From: an uncultured Photobacterium sp. | GTDB lineage: Bacteria > Pseudomonadota > Gammaproteobacteria > Enterobacterales > Vibrionaceae | NCBI RefSeq assembly: GCF_947039875.1 | Contig: NZ_CAMRAN010000019.1 | Location: 1 to 64,000, forward strand | Length of the DNA stretch: 64,000 bases | Direction: 5' to 3' | Shown: piece after piece, positions 39,420 to 48,506 of the stretch | Numbering within the stretch: position 1 is the stretch's first letter | Layout of the letters: each line of letters opens with the position of its first letter | Made by a program: the position numbers and the translations under genes | The notes under the pieces: model-generated | Databases searched by the model: none | Told to the model about the DNA's origin: nothing | What the model saw: only the letters and a program-made list of their open reading frames with translations

Positions 39420-40508
39420 GTGACCAATCCATTGTCTATCCAACGTAAAATTATCCATGTTGATATGGATTGCTTTTATGCAGCTGTTGAAATGCGTGAT
39501 AACCCGGCTTTACGTGATATTCCAATCGCTATTGGTGGGCGTTCTGAGCAACGAGGGGTGGTGAGCACATGTAATTATCTCGCCCGTAAATATGGGGTGC
39601 ATTCAGCAATGCCGACTGCACAAGCAATGAAACTGTGCCCGCATTTAACGTTAGTGCATGGACGAATGGAAATATATCGTCAAGTTTCTCAGCAAATACG
39701 GGCTATCTTTGCTCGCTACACCGATAAAATTGAACCGTTATCATTAGATGAAGCTTATTTAGATGTCAGTGATTGTGAGATGTTGCACGGCTCTGCAACC
39801 TTGATTGCACAACATATTCGACAAGCTATAGAACAAGAGTTGCAACTAACGGCATCTGCTGGCATTGCTCCGGTTAAATTTATTGCAAAAGTAGCATCTG
39901 ATCTTAATAAGCCCAATGGTCAATATGTAGTAACCCCCGAACAAGTGGATGACTTTGTCGCCGAGCTAAAACTGGAGAAAATTCCAGGGGTTGGGAAAGT
40001 CACTATTCAAAAACTACATCAACAAGGATTGTATGTCGGCCGTGATGTTCAAAATTATGCACAACAGCAGCTACTGCAACAGTTCGGTAAGTTTGGACAA
40101 TCATTATGGTTACGTGCCCATGGTATCGATGAGCGTGAAGTGATTGTGGAACGTCAGCGAAAATCTGTTGGCGTTGAACGTACGTTTAGTAAAAATATAG
40201 CCAGTTATGACGAATGTTGGCAGGTAATTGAGCACTTACATTTAGAGCTTGAACAGCGGTTGCGAAAAGTACGGCCGCAACTGAATATTGCTAAACAAGG
40301 GGTAAAATTAAAATTTGCCGATTTTCAGCAAACAACAGTAGAGCATAGTTACCCGTTATTGGATAAACAGCAATTTATACCACTGTTAACAGAAGCACTG
40401 ACACGTCAACAAGGACGAGAAATTCGTCTTATTGGATTAAGTGTGGGTTTAGAGCAAGGATTAAAAGCCCAGCAGTTATCATTTAGTTTTGATAATAATA
40501 AAGATTAA
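39420..40508 (+). CDS. dinB: DNA polymerase IV
   Basis: Pol IV is an error-prone Y-family polymerase for translesion synthesis. The 362-aa product has the catalytic motifs HVDMDCFYAAVE and SLDEAYLDV, the helix-hairpin-helix IPGVGKVTIQKLHQ, and a C-terminal little-finger domain (SVGVERTFSKNI). The C-terminal QQLSFSFDN resembles a beta-clamp-binding peptide. The start is GTG 39420; the conserved part begins about ten residues in (KIIHVDMD). SOS control is indicated by the LexA box. Confidence 0.96.
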   Translation: MTNPLSIQRKIIHVDMDCFYAAVEMRDNPALRDIPIAIGGRSEQRGVVSTCNYLARKYGVHSAMPTAQAMKLCPHLTLVHGRMEIYRQVSQQIRAIFARYTDKIEPLSLDEAYLDVSDCEMLHGSATLIAQHIRQAIEQELQLTASAGIAPVKFIAKVASDLNKPNGQYVVTPEQVDDFVAELKLEKIPGVGKVTIQKLHQQGLYVGRDVQNYAQQQLLQQFGKFGQSLWLRAHGIDEREVIVERQRKSVGVERTFSKNIASYDECWQVIEHLHLELEQRLRKVRPQLNIAKQGVKLKFADFQQTTVEHSYPLLDKQQFIPLLTEALTRQQGREIRLIGLSVGLEQGLKAQQLSFSFDNNKD

Positions 40509-40518
40509 TACACCCCAA

Positions 40519-40545
40519 TAAAAAACGGGCACGAGGCCCGTTTTG
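40519..40545. terminator. Bidirectional terminator between dinB and pepD
   Basis: AACGGGC (40524-40530) pairs with GCCCGTT (40536-40542) across GC-rich pairs, with A and T runs on either side, between two convergent genes. Confidence 0.88.
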
Positions 40546-40568
40546 AATTCATACTTCAATTATTCGAG

Positions 40569-42029
40569 TTATTTTTTAACAGGAATATTTTTCAGAATCG
40601 CTAGCATTTGATCCCAGAACATTTGTACGGTATCAATTTTCACTTTCTCATCTGGAGAGTGAGGGAATTTGATTGTTGGGCCAAAAGATAGCATATCCAT
40701 TTCTGGGTATGGTTCTTTAAATAGGCCACACTCAAGACCGGCGTGGATCACCATGATGTTAGGTTTATTTCCATACATCTGCTGATAGGTATCACGGAAT
40801 ACTTGCATGATTTCAGAATCAGCATCAGGTTTCCAACCTGGGTATGCGCCAGATGAAACACACTGTGCGCCAGTAAGTGCCGCTAATGATTGCAACATAC
40901 CTTCAACGTAGCTACGACCAGAATCGATCAATGAACGAATCAGACATAGGATCGTTACTGTGTTTGTTTCAGTCGTGATTACACCCATGTTTAATGATGT
41001 TTCTACTACGCCTTCAATATCATCGCTCATGCGAATAACACCGTTAGGACAAACATTTAGCGTATGCATTAAACGTGTTTGGTCAGCCAGTACCATAACA
41101 TCGCTAGGTTGTGCACATGCTTCAGTAAATAAGGTAATGTCAGTTTCAACATGGCCTAATTCAGCACTAACGATTTGTTGGTAATGAGCAAATAACGTAT
41201 TAAGCTTATCGATATTTGCCGCTGGTAATGTTGCAACAACGCTTGCTTCACGTGGTAGGGCATTACGTAAGCTACCACCAGTGAAATTGTTGATACGTAA
41301 ATCAAGCTCATTAGCATGACCCACTAAGAAACGCGCCATTATTTTATTCGCGTTACCACGACCAGTATGAATATCACAGCCTGAGTGACCGCCTTTTAGG
41401 CCTTTAACAACTAATTTAATTGCTTGATGTTCAGCCGGAACAGCTTCGCGTTGAATATCAACGGTCAACGCAACATCAACACCGCCTGCGCAACCCATGT
41501 AAACTTCGCCTTCTTGCTCAGAGTCAGTATTCAATAGAATATCACCCTCAAGCCAGCCTGCTTCTAAACCAAAAGCACCTGTCATGCCTGTTTCTTCATC
41601 GATGGTTAATAATATTTCTAATGGACCATGTTCGATGTCTTTAGCCGCTAGAATGGCAAGGCAGGTAGCCATACCCATGCCATTGTCTGCACCTAGTGTT
41701 GTGCCTGTCGCCGTTACCCATTCACCATCAATAAATGGCAGAATTGGATCTTGAGTAAAGTCGTGGACAGTGTCTTCATTTTTTTGTGGCACCATATCAA
41801 TGTGTGCTTGAAGTACAACGCCTTTACGGTTTTCCATGCCAACTGTTGCTGGTTTTTTAATAATAACGTTGCCGGTATTATCACGACGAACATCTAATCC
41901 TTCCGCCTGTGCGAACGACACAATGTATTGTGCTAGTTGCTCTTCATATTTAGAAGGGTGAGGGATTGAACAAATCTGATCAAAGAAATGCCAAACAGCT
42001 TTTGGTGATAGTTGAGTAATTTCAGACAC
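40569..42029 (-). CDS. pepD: Aminoacyl-histidine dipeptidase (peptidase D)
   Basis: PepD is a cytosolic M20-family zinc dipeptidase that hydrolyses Xaa-His dipeptides such as carnosine. The 486-aa protein begins SEITQLSPKAVWHFFDQICSIPHPS and has the metal and catalytic motifs LQAHIDMVPQ, LGADNGMGM, IDEETGM and NTDSEQEGE. The start is GTG 42029 with a strong AAGGAAGG upstream. The adjacency pepD-gpt-frsA-crl-proBA, interrupted here by a purine permease, mirrors E. coli. Confidence 0.96.
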   Translation of the reverse strand: MSEITQLSPKAVWHFFDQICSIPHPSKYEEQLAQYIVSFAQAEGLDVRRDNTGNVIIKKPATVGMENRKGVVLQAHIDMVPQKNEDTVHDFTQDPILPFIDGEWVTATGTTLGADNGMGMATCLAILAAKDIEHGPLEILLTIDEETGMTGAFGLEAGWLEGDILLNTDSEQEGEVYMGCAGGVDVALTVDIQREAVPAEHQAIKLVVKGLKGGHSGCDIHTGRGNANKIMARFLVGHANELDLRINNFTGGSLRNALPREASVVATLPAANIDKLNTLFAHYQQIVSAELGHVETDITLFTEACAQPSDVMVLADQTRLMHTLNVCPNGVIRMSDDIEGVVETSLNMGVITTETNTVTILCLIRSLIDSGRSYVEGMLQSLAALTGAQCVSSGAYPGWKPDADSEIMQVFRDTYQQMYGNKPNIMVIHAGLECGLFKEPYPEMDMLSFGPTIKFPHSPDEKVKIDTVQMFWDQMLAILKNIPVKK

Positions 42030-42366
42030 GGTAGCCTTCCTTTTAATATACGAGACTGGGCTAGTGTCATTTTGTAGGGTCTTAGCCGTAAAATGACAAA
42101 ATAGGTAGCGAGTGTTTTTATCGCTTTGGTTTTAGCATATCACTCTGCCTTTAGGGGAGATAGGGCAAATAATAAAATCTTATAGCACTGATTTCTGCGA
42201 TTATTACGGCACTGATGCCGTTATCCTCAATCATAATTGTGGTTATGTCTTTTATATGATCAAATGTGCTGAAAAACATCCAAAAAGAGAGGGATTGAAA
42301 TATAACCAAATAATAATGTAATAAATTTACACGAAAAGCCATATCTCAAGTTAAAAAAGCAGAAAG

Positions 42367-42382
42367 TGTGATCTACTTAAAA
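42367..42382 (+). promoter_or_regulatory. CRP-like site upstream of the small-RNA promoter
   Basis: TGTGATCTACTTAAAA has a perfect left half (TGTGATCT) and a degenerate right half relative to TGTGA-N6-TCACA. Its centre is about 48 bp before the predicted start of the 42.42-kb transcript. CRP control would fit a carbon-regulated sRNA. Confidence 0.45.
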
Positions 42383-42387
42383 AAACG

Positions 42388-42416
42388 TTGTAAATTTATT
42401 TCATTTTGACTATAGT
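42388..42416 (+). promoter_or_regulatory. Promoter of the 42.4-kb structured RNA
   Basis: TTGTAA (42388-42393) and TATAGT (42411-42416) are separated by an ideal 17 bp. Transcription should start at about 42423. Confidence 0.65.
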
Positions 42417-42565
42417 TTAGTCATACCTAATTGATAGGCACAATGATTAACACGACATGTTCAGGATGAACCCGAGATATCGCCTCCAAGGAACCGAGAA
42501 TAAGTGAGCCGCGATGGCAAGCCACTAACGATGACGTTGGTGTACTTATGACTAAGGTGATTTAA

Positions 42566-42655
42566 ATGAAAATTTTTTCTTCAATGACACATTTTTGGAA
42601 TAACCGTACTGTATATACAAGTAACTTCCATTACCCAACGCCGTACCGTTACTAA
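42566..42655 (+). CDS. 29-aa peptide encoded in the structured RNA
   Basis: AAGGTGA (42554-42560) lies 5 nt before ATG 42566, an excellent ribosome binding site. The peptide starts MKIFSSMTHFWNNRTVYTSN and ends YPTPYRY. It has ten aromatic residues of 29 and no membrane-helix character. The same length as VcdP of V. cholerae, which modulates citrate synthase, suggests a homologue. An aromatic-rich leader peptide for attenuation is another reading. Confidence 0.65.
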   Translation: MKIFSSMTHFWNNRTVYTSNFHYPTPYRY

Positions 42656-42762
42656 TTAGATTTTATTGTTTTGTTGCTTTCAACGAAACAAATGCAAGTT
42701 TGTTCATCCCCTTAAATTAAGAATATCTCGATAACACTATCCAGTTATCTGCAACATTCTGC

Positions 42763-42792
42763 CGCCACTTCCCTTTGAAGTGGCGTTTTTTT
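42763..42792 (+). terminator. Intrinsic terminator of the structured RNA
   Basis: CGCCACTTC (42763-42771) pairs perfectly with GAAGTGGCG (42777-42785) across a 5-nt loop, followed by seven T residues. This is the Rho-independent end expected for an Hfq-dependent sRNA. Confidence 0.93.
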
Positions 42793-43051
42793 GCTGCTGT
42801 ATTTTGTTCCTACCTTATTTCCCCCCTTGTTACTTTAGTTATCGGTCTTTATTAACGCTTAATTTTAGGGTTAAAAAAGTAAACGTTCAAAAAATAAACA
42901 AGCCTATAATTATATTAACGTGATGATAATTAAGATTAAAATTTGATTTCATCAAGAATTGTTAATGATGTTAGTTATTGTTTTATGGTTTTCATCGATA
43001 AAATCTGGAAATTGCGTGATCGCATGATTATAATCAGCTCCGAAATGGATT

Positions 43052-43067
43052 GCGCAATCGTTTTCTA
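43052..43067 (+). promoter_or_regulatory. PurR-like operator before the purine permease
   Basis: GCGCAATCGTTTTCTA matches the strong PurR consensus ACGCAAACGTTTTCGT at 12 of 16 positions. It sits 53 bp before the permease start. PurR control of purine permeases is established in E. coli. Confidence 0.6.
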
Positions 43068-43119
43068 TTTCTTGGCGTTGTTTGTTACTTTATTGCGTAT
43101 CTCTAAGGAACCGAGAAGC

Positions 43120-44409
43120 ATGCTAGAAAAGTTATTTAAACTCACTGAAAATGGCACAACTGTGCGCACTGAAATTATGGCAGGTGTTACTACCTTCCTG
43201 ACAATGGCTTATATTATTTTTGTAAACCCCACTATGCTAGCCAGTACAGGAATGGATCAAGGTTCAGTGTTTGTTGCTACTTGTTTAGCGGCAATGATTG
43301 GCTGCTTTGTGATGGGTTTTTATGCTAACTATCCTGTCGCACAAGCACCGGGCATGGGACTTAACGCCTTTTTTACTTATACCGTTGTTTTAGGTATGGG
43401 TCATACATGGCAAGTGGCATTAGCAGCAGTATTTTTATCTGGCTTATGCTTTATTGCATTGAGTGTTATGCGCGTCCGTGAATGGATTATCAACGCGATT
43501 CCTCATTCATTACGTATCGGTATTTCAGCCGGTATTGGTCTGTTTTTAGCGTTCATTGCTTTGCAAACATCAGGCATTGTTGTGGCGAGTCCTGCAACAT
43601 TAGTCACCGCCGGTGATTTAACCAGTTTTCCAGCAATAATGGCTGCACTCGGTTTTTTCCTGACGATTTCTTTAGTACAACGTGGTTTTAAAGCGGCGGT
43701 ATTAATTGCGATTTTAATTGTAACTGCAATCAGCATTATTGTTGGTGAAGTGGATTACAACGGCATTATGTCAATGCCACCAAGCATTGCTCCAACCTTT
43801 ATGCAGCTTGATTTTTCAGGCGCGATGGAAGTGGGGTTAATTTCAATTGTGTTTGCCTTTTTGTTTGTTGATTTGTTTGATACCGCAGGCACATTGGTCG
43901 GTGTGGCAACTAAAGCAAACTTAATTGGTGAAGACGGCAAATTACCGCGTTTAAACCGAGCACTATTAGCCGACAGTACTGCAACCTCGATTGGTGCACT
44001 ATTGGGGACGTCAAATACGACATCTTTTGTTGAGAGTGTGTCGGGGGTCGCAGTTGGAGGCCGCACAGGTCTAACAGCTGTAACAGTTGGCGTGTTATTC
44101 TTATTAGCCTTATTTTTTGCTCCGCTGGCAGGAATGGTTCCTGCCTATGCAACGGCGGGTGCGCTGTTTTATGTTGCTATTTTAATGATGTCAGGTTTGG
44201 TATCGATTGATTGGCGAGATTTAACTGAAGCGGCGCCAGTGGTGGTTGTGTGTTTACTCATGCCTTTGACCTATTCGATTGCGGAAGGTATTGGTCTTGG
44301 TTTTATCACATTTGCGGTCGTAAAAGCATTGAGTGGTAAGGGACGCGAAGTAAACATTAGTGTATGGGTTATTTCAGCGCTATTTTTTGCGAAGATTATT
44401 TTCTTATAA
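43120..44409 (+). CDS. NCS2-type purine (adenine/guanine/hypoxanthine) permease
   Basis: The 429-aa protein belongs to the AzgA-like branch of nucleobase transporters (E. coli AdeP/GhxP). It has the typical start FKLTENGTTVRTEIMAGVTT followed by FLTMAYIIFVNP, then QAPGMGLNAFFTYTVV and the family signature FDTAGTLVGVATKA. GTSNTTSFVESVSGVAVGGRTGL follows in the loop region (broken here to keep motifs short: GTSNTTSF, ESVSGVAVGGRTG). About 12-13 helices are present. ATG 43120 with AAGGA upstream is chosen; the 59-residue extension upstream is low-complexity leader. The PurR-like box upstream and gpt downstream place it in purine salvage. The exact substrate is unresolved. Confidence 0.9.
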   Translation: MLEKLFKLTENGTTVRTEIMAGVTTFLTMAYIIFVNPTMLASTGMDQGSVFVATCLAAMIGCFVMGFYANYPVAQAPGMGLNAFFTYTVVLGMGHTWQVALAAVFLSGLCFIALSVMRVREWIINAIPHSLRIGISAGIGLFLAFIALQTSGIVVASPATLVTAGDLTSFPAIMAALGFFLTISLVQRGFKAAVLIAILIVTAISIIVGEVDYNGIMSMPPSIAPTFMQLDFSGAMEVGLISIVFAFLFVDLFDTAGTLVGVATKANLIGEDGKLPRLNRALLADSTATSIGALLGTSNTTSFVESVSGVAVGGRTGLTAVTVGVLFLLALFFAPLAGMVPAYATAGALFYVAILMMSGLVSIDWRDLTEAAPVVVVCLLMPLTYSIAEGIGLGFITFAVVKALSGKGREVNISVWVISALFFAKIIFL

Positions 44410-44477
44410 GCGTGATGTTATATACGTTTACATAAATTTATGCGGTTTTAAATCGCTGTTTCAGAGGTTGTTTTACT

Positions 44478-44936
44478 ATGAGTAATAAATTCGTCATCAC
44501 TTGGGATAACATGCAAATGTACACGCGCCAGCTAGCAGAAAAATTGCTACCAGCAGAGCAGTGGACAGGTATTATTGCAGTTAGCCGTGGCGGTTTAGTG
44601 CCAACTGCTATTTTGGCGCGCGAATTAGGTATTCGTCATGTTGATACCGTATGTATCGCAAGCTACGATCATGATCACCAGCGTGATATGAAAGTGATCA
44701 AGCAAGCTGATGGTGACGGTGAAGGCTTTATCGTGGTTGATGACTTGGTTGATACTGGGGGTACTGCTGAAAAAATTCGTGAAATGTACCCACGTGCTAA
44801 GTTTGTTACGGTATGTGCTAAGCCTGCGGGTCAGCATTTAGTTGATGACTTTGTTGTTAGTATTCCACAAGATACTTGGATTGAACAACCTTGGGATATG
44901 GCGGTTACTTTCGTTGATCCTATTGCGAAAAAATAA
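44478..44936 (+). CDS. gpt: Xanthine-guanine phosphoribosyltransferase
   Basis: Gpt converts guanine, xanthine and hypoxanthine to their nucleotides using PRPP. The 152-aa product starts [20 protein letters not shown] and has the PRPP-binding motif [15 protein letters not shown] and the base-binding [15 protein letters not shown] end. Position after the purine permease couples uptake with salvage. It is full length compared with E. coli Gpt (152 aa). Confidence 0.97.
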   Translation: MSNKFVITWDNMQMYTRQLAEKLLPAEQWTGIIAVSRGGLVPTAILARELGIRHVDTVCIASYDHDHQRDMKVIKQADGDGEGFIVVDDLVDTGGTAEKIREMYPRAKFVTVCAKPAGQHLVDDFVVSIPQDTWIEQPWDMAVTFVDPIAKK

Positions 44937-45013
44937 TTCGTTTATTTCAGCACTGATTCAGCAACAAGTTATGTTGTGGTAATCATCGAGCTTGAAAACT
45001 AAGTTTTATCAAA

Positions 45014-45040
45014 GACGTCACGTTGTTGACGTCTTTTTTT
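45014..45040 (+). terminator. Intrinsic terminator of gpt
   Basis: GACGTCA (45014-45020) pairs perfectly with TGACGTC (45027-45033), followed by seven T residues. Confidence 0.92.
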
Positions 45041-45120
45041 ATGGATTTTAGTTATTGGCTGCCGTTTAGGTATATTATCTAGGTCTATTAAGATAAGTGA
45101 TATATACGTTGGAGGATGCC

Positions 45121-46380
45121 GTGTCGGAACCATCAAAACAAAATTTATCAGAGAAGCTATTTGCTCCACGTCAAACCAGCAAAGAGACATCGAATATTGT
45201 TAAGATTGCGCATGTCCGTAGTGGGGATGTAAACAATGTTCTTGATGGTGAAAGTCAGCTTGAATGGTATCGTGTCTTACGTCGCCCGCAATGGATATGG
45301 CAAGGTGTTGATCCTGTTGAGCAAGAAGCTGTTTTAGCGCGCATTGCGGGTTCAAATGCCCCTCGTACCAGTGATCATTTACTTGATACCGTTATTGGTT
45401 ATCGTCCGGGTAACTGGATCTATGAATGGTCACAGTTAGCTTCTAATTATCAGCAGTTAGCCCGTACGGCGGCTAATAATGGCGAGAAGCTAGCAGCATC
45501 AGAGCTGTTATTTAAAGCCAGTACCCATTATAGCATTGCTGCATATCCTTATATCAAAGGCGATCAACTGGCTGATCAAGCAGAGTTACAGGCTAATCAA
45601 AGTTACCGAGAGGCAATTGAACTACGGCCGCATGATATGCGTAAGATTGATGTTAAATATGAAAATAAGACCTTTGAGGCATTCATTCATCTTCCTCGCA
45701 CTGACAAGTTATTACCGACAGTTATTGTCAGTGGTGGTTTAGCAACATTACAAAGTGATCTGTGGCGTTTATATACAGATTATTTAGGTCCCGCAGGGTA
45801 TGCGATGGTCACGCTTGATATGCCATCTATAGGCCATAGTGATCGTTGGAATTTAACTGAAGATACTAGTCGCCTGCATCAAGCATTATTACAACAAATT
45901 CGTGATGTGCCATGGGTTGATAATCGAAATGTTGCGATGTTAGGGTTGCGTATGGGCGGAAATGCTGCTATTCGACTTGGATTTATGGAGCCGACACGTT
46001 TAAAAACCTGCGTTAGTATTGGCGGTACAATCAATAGTTTCCTTACTCAGCCAACGTTATTAGATAAAATTCCACGGATGTATTTGGATGTATTGGCATC
46101 ACGCATGGGTAAGAATGGCCAAGCTGAAGCGAGTATTAAATCTCATTTACCTGCATGGTCATTAAAAAGCCAAGGAATACTTGGCCGTCGCCGCGTTGAT
46201 ATTCCTATGCTTGGTATTGGTTTAAAAAATGATCCTGTTTGCCCTGAGATGGATAACCAACTGATTGCGCTATCAAGCTATGGTGGTAAAGCGATCACTT
46301 TACCAGCAAAACCTATTTATGATGGCTATCATCGAGTGATGACTGAAGTGGTCAAATGGCTTGATGAGAAAATGAAATAA
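45121..46380 (+). CDS. frsA: Alpha/beta-hydrolase fold protein FrsA
   Basis: FrsA binds unphosphorylated EIIA-Glc (encoded here by crr) and is reported to influence the balance of fermentation and respiration. The 419-aa product starts at GTG 45121 (MSEPSKQNLSEKLFAPRQ) with GGAGG at 45111-45115. The C-terminal half is an esterase-like domain, but the expected nucleophile elbow GxSxG reads GLRMGG with Arg277 in place of Ser. A loss or change of hydrolase activity is therefore expected. It lies between gpt and crl, as in E. coli. Confidence 0.93.
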   Translation: MSEPSKQNLSEKLFAPRQTSKETSNIVKIAHVRSGDVNNVLDGESQLEWYRVLRRPQWIWQGVDPVEQEAVLARIAGSNAPRTSDHLLDTVIGYRPGNWIYEWSQLASNYQQLARTAANNGEKLAASELLFKASTHYSIAAYPYIKGDQLADQAELQANQSYREAIELRPHDMRKIDVKYENKTFEAFIHLPRTDKLLPTVIVSGGLATLQSDLWRLYTDYLGPAGYAMVTLDMPSIGHSDRWNLTEDTSRLHQALLQQIRDVPWVDNRNVAMLGLRMGGNAAIRLGFMEPTRLKTCVSIGGTINSFLTQPTLLDKIPRMYLDVLASRMGKNGQAEASIKSHLPAWSLKSQGILGRRRVDIPMLGIGLKNDPVCPEMDNQLIALSSYGGKAITLPAKPIYDGYHRVMTEVVKWLDEKMK

Positions 46381-46412
46381 TTATTACAGTGATAATATGA
46401 TATTTAACAATA

Positions 46413-46446
46413 ACAGAATCGTGCCATGGTGTGATTCCGTTTTTTA
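46413..46446 (+). terminator. Probable terminator of frsA
   Basis: GAATC (46416-46420) pairs with GATTC (46433-46437) around a CCATGG-containing loop, followed by a T6 run. Confidence 0.6.
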
Positions 46447-46633
46447 TAACTAAACATATAATCATGATATTGTTAACAAAAGTGGCATGTATGGTTTGTT
46501 ATTTTGTTCAACTCTATTCATACTATAGTAAATTATTATTGTGCAATGCGGGCTTCTAACGCGTTATGGATGATGAACTGGTAGTAAGTATTACTTACGT
46601 ATGAAATACTCTTGACTATGGATGGATAAAATA

Positions 46634-47044
46634 ATGACAATAGTAACAAGCTTTCCGCCGCATGGCCGTTTAATGTCTAAATTGACAGCAATTGGTCCTT
46701 ATCTTCGCGAAAAAAAGTCACAGCCTCAACGGTTCTTTTTCGATTGTTTAGCCAGTTGTATTAATGCTGAAAAAGAACCTGAATTACGTGAGTTTTGGGG
46801 ATGGTGGTTAGTGATGACCGCAACTGATACGGGCTATGAATATGAGTATGATTTTGGTCGCTTTAATGCCGCAGGTGAGTGGGTTGATGGTAAATTACCC
46901 ACGAAACATAAAGAAGCAGTATTAAAAACATTAACGGATTTTTACTCAAAATTAACGCCCTTTATCATTGATGAGTGTCAATTAACATTGTCTCCCGCCG
47001 CAAAATTAATTCAAACTCCGCTGATTGAGTTATCAGCTAGCTAA
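46634..47044 (+). CDS. crl: Sigma factor-binding protein Crl
   Basis: Crl binds RpoS and promotes its holoenzyme formation. The roughly 136-aa product contains the family core LTAIGPYLRE, RFFFDCLA, and EFWGWWLVM and the Tyr-rich YEYEYDFGRFN. ATG 46634 (MTIVTSFPPHGRLM) is preferred over ATG 46622 because homologues start near here and a TGGA stands 7 nt upstream. It lies between frsA and proB, as in E. coli, though no phoE is present. Confidence 0.93.
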   Translation: MTIVTSFPPHGRLMSKLTAIGPYLREKKSQPQRFFFDCLASCINAEKEPELREFWGWWLVMTATDTGYEYEYDFGRFNAAGEWVDGKLPTKHKEAVLKTLTDFYSKLTPFIIDECQLTLSPAAKLIQTPLIELSAS

Positions 47045-47287
47045 GCCAATTGATGGTTTAAGTCGACTCAAATGACCACTGGCGACATGAAATGCTGCCG
47101 TTGTGAAATTCTCATAACGATGCACTGATATTGTCGCTACGTAGTATGATGGATTCATTAAGGATGTTTATGCTTAAACAACCTCCTAAAGCCGATTAAT
47201 ATTGATTTTGTCATTGTTTTTTTCTTGTGCTTTTCGATAGGGATTGATACAACAAAGAACATTTATTATTTCAATCTACTTGATCTC

Positions 47288-48442
47288 ATGGCTGATTCAA
47301 AAAAATCTCATGCTCAACAGCAAGACGTTGCCGCTGGTGCAGCAATACATACAATTGTCGTCAAACTAGGAACTAGCGTGCTAACTGGTGGCACACTAAA
47401 ACTTGATCGTGCCCATATGGTTGAGTTAGTGCGTCAATGCGCGATGTTACGTAGTCAAGGCCATAAAATTATTATTGTTACTTCTGGTGCGATCGCGGCT
47501 GGTCGTGAGCATTTAGGTTACCCCGAACTACCCAAAACGATGGCGAGTAAACAATTGTTGGCTGCTGTTGGACAAGGCCGCTTAATTCAAGAGTGGGAAA
47601 CCTTGTTTGGTATTTATGGCATTAATATTGGTCAGATGTTATTAACGCGCGCTGATTTAAACGATCGTGAACGCTATTTAAATGCGCGCGATATGTTGGT
47701 GGCGTTATTAGATAATGGCATTGTGCCGGTTGTTAATGAAAACGATGCTGTTGCAACGACTGAGATCAAAGTCGGCGATAACGATAATCTATCTGCGCTG
47801 GTAGGAATTTTAGGCGGTGCAGATAAACTATTATTAATGACAGACCAAGCGGGTTTATTTACTGCCGACCCACGTAGTAATCCTGATGCTGAATTGATCC
47901 ATGAAGTACACACCATCGATGATAAGTTACGTAAATTAGCCGGTGGTACTGTTGGTGGATTAGGTACTGGTGGTATGGCGACTAAGTTACAAGCCGCAGA
48001 AGTGGCTTGCCGTGCAGGTATTGAAGTTATTATTGCTGCGGGACGTCGCGTTGATGTGATCGTTGATCTTGCTGCAGGTAAAGCGGTGGGTACGCGTTTT
48101 CTGCCGTTAGAATCTCCCCTTGAAGGCCGTAAACAATGGATCCTTGCCGGTCCACCGCCAGCGGGTGATATTGTGATTGATGATGGTGCTGTAACCGCAG
48201 TGCAGCAAAAAGGCAGTAGTTTACTTGCTAAAGGGATCACTCAGGTAAAAGGCACCTTTGAACGTGGTGAAGTAGTCCGTATTTTTGATAGCAAAAACGT
48301 CTTACTAGCACGGGGTATTAGTCGTTATTCAAGTGATGATATGACTAAAATTGCGGGTAAGCACAGCCATGATATTCATCAGGTTTTAGGTTATGAATAC
48401 GGTCATGCTGCCATTCACCGTGATGATATGGTCGTTATTTAG
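47288..48442 (+). CDS. proB: Glutamate 5-kinase
   Basis: ProB phosphorylates glutamate in the first step of proline synthesis and is feedback-inhibited by proline. The 384-aa protein has an amino-acid-kinase domain ([46 protein letters not shown]) and a C-terminal PUA domain (about residues 290-384). ATG 47288 ([11 protein letters not shown]) lacks a clear Shine-Dalgarno; the kinase core begins about 18 residues later. It is upstream of proA with a 64-bp gap. Confidence 0.95.
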   Translation: MADSKKSHAQQQDVAAGAAIHTIVVKLGTSVLTGGTLKLDRAHMVELVRQCAMLRSQGHKIIIVTSGAIAAGREHLGYPELPKTMASKQLLAAVGQGRLIQEWETLFGIYGINIGQMLLTRADLNDRERYLNARDMLVALLDNGIVPVVNENDAVATTEIKVGDNDNLSALVGILGGADKLLLMTDQAGLFTADPRSNPDAELIHEVHTIDDKLRKLAGGTVGGLGTGGMATKLQAAEVACRAGIEVIIAAGRRVDVIVDLAAGKAVGTRFLPLESPLEGRKQWILAGPPPAGDIVIDDGAVTAVQQKGSSLLAKGITQVKGTFERGEVVRIFDSKNVLLARGISRYSSDDMTKIAGKHSHDIHQVLGYEYGHAAIHRDDMVVI

Positions 48443-48506
48443 TCGTCGTGATAATTCACCCGATAACTTATCAGGCATTGAATTTGAATTTAAGTAAGGA
48501 ATTATT

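Larger units (their letters stand above)
42423..42792 (+). ncRNA. Candidate dual-function small RNA (VcdRP-like)
   Basis: This is a free-standing transcription unit between divergent pepD and the purine permease. In order it shows a structured leader (AATAAGT 42499-42505 can pair with ACTTAT near 42544-42549, and AGTG can pair with CACT inside), then a 29-codon ORF with a strong Shine-Dalgarno. A near-perfect 11-bp hairpin (42666-42691) and an unpaired C-rich stretch UCAUCCCCUUAA (42704-42715) follow. A second hairpin (GATAAC 42730-42735 with GTTATC 42744-42749) and a strong terminator complete it. V. cholerae VcdRP is known as an sRNA that also encodes a 29-aa peptide and is controlled by CRP. 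The peptide length, C-rich stretch and CRP-like site agree, but I could not align them. An attenuator for the permease is the main alternative. Confidence 0.6.

Noticed and set aside
42450-42560. Known metabolite riboswitch (c-di-GMP, M-box, purine, TPP, Mn) in the leader of the 42.4-kb RNA
   Set aside because: The conserved core motifs of these classes could not be matched; only a short AAGGTGATTT resembles part of the M-box, which is a Shine-Dalgarno here.
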